A DNA stretch of 64,000 bases from Opitutaceae bacterium (GTDB lineage Bacteria > Verrucomicrobiota > Verrucomicrobiia > Opitutales > Opitutaceae). This document shows positions 60,003 through 64,000 of the stretch, in pieces (positions within the stretch are counted from its first letter, which is position 1; every line of letters begins with the position of its first letter). The notes beneath the pieces were generated by a model. That model was not told the origin of the DNA. It was given only the letters and a program-made list of their open reading frames with translations, and searched no databases. The stretch lies in NCBI GenBank assembly GCA_005792355.1, contig SXSC01000256.1:39046-103045 (forward strand). Direction: 5' to 3'. The position numbers and the translations under genes were made by a program.

Positions 60003-61460
60003 ATGCCCCCGCGTCTTGCCCTGTGCCTTGCGTTGGTCGCGACCGGTTCGTCGGTCGCCTTGGCCAACCTGTCGGTCTCGAACTACGCGTCCATCCAGGA
60101 GGCCCTCGATCGCAACCCCGGCCGGATGGTCTTCGTGCCGGCTGGCGACCACGTCGTGACCGCCGCCATCCGGCTGCGGCATGACCGATCCGGCCTGTGG
60201 GGCCCGGGCCGAATCGTCGCCGCCAACCCCGCCGAGGCCATTGTTGTGATCGAAAGTAGGCACGAGGTCCAATTGCTCGACCTGACACTCACGCGTCCGG
60301 AAGGAAAGCAAGAGACCCATCGGCCGGGCATCTTCGTAAACCGGAGCAGAGAGGTGACAATCGGCAATGTCCGGTTGCTCGACAATCGCGGCGACCTGGC
60401 GTCGATCTACCTGCGGAGCTCCCTCGACGTTCGCATTCGCGACTGCCTGGTGGAAAACTACAGCCGCATCTCCGTCGACGATCGGCGCCGGCGGCCGGAC
60501 GTGCCGAACTTCGACGTCGTCGGCGGCTACGCCTTCCGTTGCATCAGCGGCAACGGGATCGGTGTGCGCGCCTGCGGCCGGGTCTCGCTCCAGGGCAACC
60601 GGATCATTGAGCGCATCATGATCCCGACGCCCGAGCTCAAGGCGACGCACCAGCTCGGGAGTTTTGTGCACCGGGATGCACAGAAGGGCACCGGCCTCTC
60701 ACAGCAGGCGTGGGATGCGGGTTACAACAACGCCTGGCACCAGGGCTCGGCCATCGTCCTCGCCAACGTCGGCACGGACCCGCTTGTCCAGACGAACCCC
60801 TTTGTGCCGCGAGAGGAGGACCCGGTTGACGGCCCCGGGATCGACGAGAACTTCCAGGTCATCGGCAACTACATCGAGAATGCGCCGCAGGGGATGGACA
60901 TCCACGTCGATCACGTCGTCGTGGCGAACAACATCGTCGTGAACGCCTTCATGGGCATGAAAGCCGTCCATGGCGCCCGCAACGTGGCGATCATCGGGAA
61001 CCAGTTTTCTCGGAGCAGCCTCTGGGGCATCCTGCTGATGCCCGGCACGACCTCGCGCGAGGCGCAGCCCGCCGCGGACGGCAGGGCGGCGCGTCCCGCC
61101 AACATCGACGGCCACACCATCGTGGCGAACAACATCGTCTCCGACTTCGGCTACGGCGATGCGCGGTGGATGTGGCAGAACAACGAGACCGCCCCGCTGC
61201 ATTTCAACGCGAACGGTTTCGACCCGAACATGCCGCCGCTGCGACAGGTCATCGTCAATGGCAACGTGGTGCACGACGCGGGGCGCGACGGGATACTCAT
61301 CGCCGGCCGGCCGCGCGTGGAGCCGCCACGCTACCGTTACGCGGTCAGGATCAACGCGGGCCAGGGCGGGCCGCGTGACCTGCTTTTCGCCGACAATCTG
61401 TTCAGTCCCGGCACCGAGGGCGTGTCGAACGTGCCTCTGACTGGGGAAGCAAGGCAATGA
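60003..61460 (+). CDS. Beta-helix family protein 9, with central insert
   Basis: 485 residues with a short signal (RLALCLALVATGSSVALA). Motifs: YASIQEALDRNPGRMVFVPA, SGLWGPGRI, RISVDDRRRRPDVPNF, GYAF, MIPTPELKATHQLGSF, NAWHQGSAI, GMDIHVDH, GMKAVHGARNVAI with His323 (the Met of KAMHG is Val), LWGILLMPGTTS, SDFGYGDARWMW and EPPRYRYAVR. It has the central insert VGTDPLVQTNPFVPREEDP also found in the member at 24978, 35 kb away, and the RRRRP text is common only to these two. It ends the beta-helix array; the sugar isomerase gene lies 371 bp downstream. Confidence 0.82.
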   Translation: MPPRLALCLALVATGSSVALANLSVSNYASIQEALDRNPGRMVFVPAGDHVVTAAIRLRHDRSGLWGPGRIVAANPAEAIVVIESRHEVQLLDLTLTRPEGKQETHRPGIFVNRSREVTIGNVRLLDNRGDLASIYLRSSLDVRIRDCLVENYSRISVDDRRRRPDVPNFDVVGGYAFRCISGNGIGVRACGRVSLQGNRIIERIMIPTPELKATHQLGSFVHRDAQKGTGLSQQAWDAGYNNAWHQGSAIVLANVGTDPLVQTNPFVPREEDPVDGPGIDENFQVIGNYIENAPQGMDIHVDHVVVANNIVVNAFMGMKAVHGARNVAIIGNQFSRSSLWGILLMPGTTSREAQPAADGRAARPANIDGHTIVANNIVSDFGYGDARWMWQNNETAPLHFNANGFDPNMPPLRQVIVNGNVVHDAGRDGILIAGRPRVEPPRYRYAVRINAGQGGPRDLLFADNLFSPGTEGVSNVPLTGEARQ

Positions 61461-61831
61461 CTCCCGCCCGCCGCCTCCGATGGGTTAGCGTCAGTCGGGC
61501 TGCTCAAGAGAGCGCTCTGTTGCCAGTAGACGCCGCCCGACGCCGATGCCCCGAGTTGCGATCGCCGCGTGCGTTGGTCGGGGGGAATGGTGCGAGATTT
61601 CGGACCGAACGGGAAGGACGCCTGGGAAAGGACAGGAAGCGTCCCTATTGCCGTTGACCCGCTTTTGCGTCGCGGAAGGAATCATTATCGCGAACCATGC
61701 AAAGGACCTCGAGCGTCGCGCTGGAACCGGCTGCTGATTGCCGCGAGGCGATTCGCCCGGGTTGATTCCGGGAGCCGACACTGTCCGACGCGTGGCACTG
61801 ACTCCTCTTTGGCCCCTTCCCGACTCTGAAA
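61461..61831. other. Gap between beta-helix 9 and the sugar isomerase, no gene seen
   Basis: 371 bp with short open frames only, none resembling a protein family. It contains a near-perfect 18-bp dyad near the left end, listed separately, and probably the isomerase promoter. Confidence 0.45.
61505..61522. promoter_or_regulatory. Dyad CAAGAGAGCGCTCTGTTG, possible operator
   Basis: A perfect 10-bp centre (AGAGCGCTCT) with outer CAA/TTG arms and one mismatched pair. It shares the GCGC core of the AAGCGCTT site at 33168. It is 310 bp before the isomerase start, so any control of that gene would need a distant promoter. Confidence 0.3.
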
Positions 61832-62878
61832 ATGTCACCCAATAAATATTCGGTTATCCTCGGCAACCTCGGCAACACCTGCGACCGCTTTTTGCCGACG
61901 GGATACAAGGACCCGATCACCACGGCCGACAAACTGGAAATGGCCGCGTCCATCCCCGGGATCAGCGGCATTGAGCTGGTGGGCGGCTGGGACATCACCC
62001 CGGACAACGTCAGGGAAATCAACGAAGCGATGGCGGCCCACGAACTGGCGTGTGTATCCATCATTCCGGACCTCTTTTCAAAGCGTGTCTGGGGCAATGG
62101 CAGCTTCTGCTCGCGCGACGCCACGGTGCGCCGCGAAGCCCTCGACGAGGCGAACCAGGCGGCCGAGATCGCGGAATCGATCGACTGCCCGCTGGTCAAT
62201 CTTTGGCTCGGTCAGGACGGCTACGATTACCCGCTGCAGGCCGACTTCAGCCGCCAGCGGGGTTGGATGGTGGATGGCATCCACACCGTAGTCGCCCGCT
62301 GGCCCCGACTTCGCTTCGCGCTCGAATACAAGTCGAAGGAGCCGCGGAACCGTTCGTTCCAAGCTCGCGCTGCGGACACCCTCCTGATGGCGCAGGAGAT
62401 CGGCCTGCCCAATGTCGGTGTCTGCATCGACGTCGGCCACGCGTTCGTGGCGGGCGAAAACGTCGCCGAATCCGCCTGGCTGCTGCACCACTATGGCCAG
62501 AAGCTCTTTCACCTTCACTACAACGACAACTACACGCAGTGGGACGACGACATGATCGTCGGCAGCGTGCACCTCGTGACGTACGTCGAGCTGCAGTACT
62601 GGCTTCGCCAGATCGGCTACCAAGGATGGCATTCGATGGATCTTTATCCTTACCGCGAGGACGGCGCCCGCGCGGTGGGGGAGAGCGTCGGGTTCCTGCG
62701 CGACCTCGAACAGGCGCTCACACCCGAGCGGATGGCCGAGATCCAGAAGCTGATCGCCACCGGCGATGCCACTGCGTCGACGCGCTGGATGCGCGAGTTC
62801 GTCTTCGGGCGCCACCGGGCCGACGAGTTGACGAACGGGCAGCACGTGACCGGGGCGCGGCGCAACGCCAGCCGCTGA
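61832..62878 (+). CDS. Sugar isomerase/epimerase, xylose-isomerase-like TIM barrel
   Basis: 348 residues, no signal peptide, so cytosolic. The AP-endonuclease-2/xylose-isomerase-like barrel is shown by metal ligands in order: Glu165 (FALEYKSKEPR), Asp200 and His203 (VCIDVGHAF), His229 (FHLHYNDN), and acidic DDD near 238-240. GISGIELVGGWD near residue 43 is the usual first strand with a conserved Glu. This barrel family includes L-rhamnose isomerase of the Pseudomonas type, D-tagatose 3-epimerase and others. Given the predicted rhamnosidases, an L-rhamnose isomerase-like role is possible, which would give the cell a second route besides the dehydratase pathway. The precise substrate is not recognisable. 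It is the last gene of the glycan locus. Confidence 0.82.
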   Translation: MSPNKYSVILGNLGNTCDRFLPTGYKDPITTADKLEMAASIPGISGIELVGGWDITPDNVREINEAMAAHELACVSIIPDLFSKRVWGNGSFCSRDATVRREALDEANQAAEIAESIDCPLVNLWLGQDGYDYPLQADFSRQRGWMVDGIHTVVARWPRLRFALEYKSKEPRNRSFQARAADTLLMAQEIGLPNVGVCIDVGHAFVAGENVAESAWLLHHYGQKLFHLHYNDNYTQWDDDMIVGSVHLVTYVELQYWLRQIGYQGWHSMDLYPYREDGARAVGESVGFLRDLEQALTPERMAEIQKLIATGDATASTRWMREFVFGRHRADELTNGQHVTGARRNASR

Positions 62879-63409
62879 TGCGTGCGGCGTGGTGACGCGG
62901 CGCCTGTCGGCGGGTAATCCCACGGGCGTTGAAATCGGATGGGGCGTATCCAAAAACAGGATTCTCACGAGCTACAGAGGGAAGCGCGGCCTGGGCGGCA
63001 AACGCGGTCCGGCACCAAACGGCAACGAAGGGCAGCAGATAAGCCGAATTTCCGGTACAAAACCGAGACAAGGTTCGCGGTCACCTACCCGGGGCGGGGG
63101 GGGTGCGAATTTTCCGGGGGGCGGGACGGGTTCGACCGGTCTGGCGTGCGGCTTATTTTTACTAAAAAAAGCACCCGGGGCAGACCAGATGGCCGTCCCC
63201 AGCGCACATTGATTGGACGCCGATCAAAGATCGTCATTTCTCCCAACTGACGCAGGGTCATGTTGCGCGAAAAATCCGCGGATAGGCGCCCTCGCTATGG
63301 TGCACACAAAACGATCTGGTTATGAAGAATTGGAACCGCATTTGACGCCGGCCGAAATTGCCGCGTTGCTGCTACTGGAGTGTCACGCGATGGGTCGCTT
63401 ACTGTGCTC
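62879..63409. other. Boundary region, no gene seen
   Basis: 531 bp between convergent genes. Composition changes from G/C-rich to near 50 % across it, and homopolymer runs (a G run near 63097-63104 and an A run near 63164-63170) occur. No reading frame resembling a protein was found. Confidence 0.5.
63146..63174. terminator. Possible terminator hairpin between convergent genes
   Basis: GTGC and GCAC close an A/T-rich stem (TTATTTTT opposite AAAAAAA). The structure is imperfect but the paired T and A runs could supply a U-tract in either direction. Confidence 0.35.
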
Positions 63410-64000
63410 TCAGCACTCCTCAAGGAGTCCAGCTTTGATCAACGGGTCAATTGCACGCAGAATTTCGTGCATGGGCGCTTCGATCAGATTACTGATCTCG
63501 ATCAAATCGTTTCTGCCGTCAGCATATGCGATTACATCCTTCATCACCCGGATGCTAGTAACCGATCCCTTAACACTCAAACTCGGATAAAGACCGCGTT
63601 TGCCAAGCTGCGGTTCGCCCAGGCAGGTTACTCGGAGCTTGGGATTATATTCGACGATTTCTAAGCACTGCCGCACCATGTCGAACCCCCCTTGCAGACC
63701 GCTGGGGGTGACGAAATTTAGGTCGTCCAGTGAGGTGTGGTATTCCGGATACTTGTTAAATTTGCTCCGACACAGCGTAACGAACGGGAGATCCACGCCG
63801 GGACTGCAATACTGCCGCTCGTCGCTACCGCGTTCTAGAAAAGAGTACTTGGTAAAGCTCGCGTCACGCCAACGCAGCACGTGTCCGGCAATCCTGTCGG
63901 CTAGCGTTCTGCCGTACCGCGATGCGACATAGGAATAACAGCGATCATCCCCGACGCAGGAGAGATTGAAACCTGCAATTACCTTCGCTTTGAGATGATC
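63410..64000 (-). CDS. DUF4910 aminopeptidase-like protein, C-terminal part
   Basis: The minus-strand frame is open to the end of the window, so the gene starts beyond it; 196 residues are visible. Text GFNLSCVGDDRCYSYVASRYG, RGSDERQYCSPGVDLP, KYPEYHTSLDDLNFVTP and EPQLGKRGLYPSL matches the DUF4910/DUF2172 family, predicted zinc aminopeptidase-like proteins often encoded in LPS, capsule or exopolysaccharide clusters. SDERQYC and the EYHTSLDD His are the expected metal or active-site region. The C-terminus adds a small winged-helix-like piece (LIEISNLIEAPMHEIL). Base composition is clearly lower in G+C than that of the rest of the window, which suggests a different origin or a surface-polysaccharide locus beginning here. 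Confidence 0.85.
   Translation of the reverse strand, partial: DHLKAKVIAGFNLSCVGDDRCYSYVASRYGRTLADRIAGHVLRWRDASFTKYSFLERGSDERQYCSPGVDLPFVTLCRSKFNKYPEYHTSLDDLNFVTPSGLQGGFDMVRQCLEIVEYNPKLRVTCLGEPQLGKRGLYPSLSVKGSVTSIRVMKDVIAYADGRNDLIEISNLIEAPMHEILRAIDPLIKAGLLEEC

Noticed and set aside
63213..63664. Two overlapping plus-strand frames of 94-125 codons
   Set aside because: Both are antisense to the DUF4910-type gene, which has strong motifs and remains open to the end of the window.
1..64000. CRISPR array, tRNA, rRNA, insertion sequence or integrase
   Set aside because: No regularly spaced direct repeats, clover-leaf patterns, rRNA text or transposase/integrase motifs were recognised on either strand.

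Overview
The window is about 66 % G+C for most of its length. It carries a long accessory locus for breaking down complex glycans, with most products exported. The organism is most likely a Verrucomicrobiota member of the Opitutaceae type. This is inferred from a TonB-dependent receptor with the start-of-plug signature common in that group and no SusD partner, many Tat- or Sec-exported enzymes, GH106 genes, S1 sulfatases, DUF1961 and right-handed beta-helix proteins, weak or absent Shine-Dalgarno sequences, and an intergenic palindromic repeat resembling one I recall from this phylum. No rRNA, tRNA, CRISPR array, insertion sequence or phage gene was seen.

Layout. (1) 1-7741, plus strand: end of a sodium:solute symporter, two Gfo/Idh/MocA oxidoreductases, a metallo-beta-lactamase-fold protein that has lost its metal motif, a DHDPS-family lyase, a beta-helix protein and an enolase-superfamily dehydratase close to L-rhamnonate dehydratase. 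(2) 7843-14544, minus strand: a large glycoside-hydrolase-like protein, an SDR dehydrogenase, a sulfatase and a LamG/DUF1961 protein. (3) 14771-22413: a plus-strand sulfatase, then a minus-strand group IclR-type regulator, GH106 and sulfatase. (4) 22414-41352: a chimeric gene remnant, five members of a repeated beta-helix family, an AraC and a LacI regulator, a second DHDPS-family lyase, a GH106 with a LamG insert, and an esterase made of two fused catalytic modules. (5) 41672-62878, plus strand: TonB-dependent receptor, SGNH esterase, two tandem GH106 genes, beta-helix, sialate-O-acetylesterase type esterase, three more beta-helix genes, and a sugar isomerase. (6) 63410-64000: a gene of lower G+C belonging to the DUF4910 (aminopeptidase-like, surface-polysaccharide-associated) type, marking the start of a different region.

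How the parts fit (inference). Four predicted GH106 alpha-L-rhamnosidases, three formylglycine-dependent sulfatases and three SGNH esterases suggest a rhamnose-containing glycan decorated with sulfate and acyl groups. Oligosaccharides would enter through the TonB receptor and monosaccharides through the symporter. SDR dehydrogenase, rhamnonate-dehydratase-like enzyme and DHDPS-type lyases could form a non-phosphorylating L-rhamnose route.

The most striking element is a family of nine secreted beta-helix paralogs of about 455-505 residues (at 23568, 24978, 28761, 30252, 33555, 53209, 56869, 58323 and 60003). They share a strict motif set, including K-A-M/V-H-G, and are embedded among the glycosidases. 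I cannot assign them to a known lyase or hydrolase family, so they are the best candidate for an undescribed enzyme or binding-protein system.
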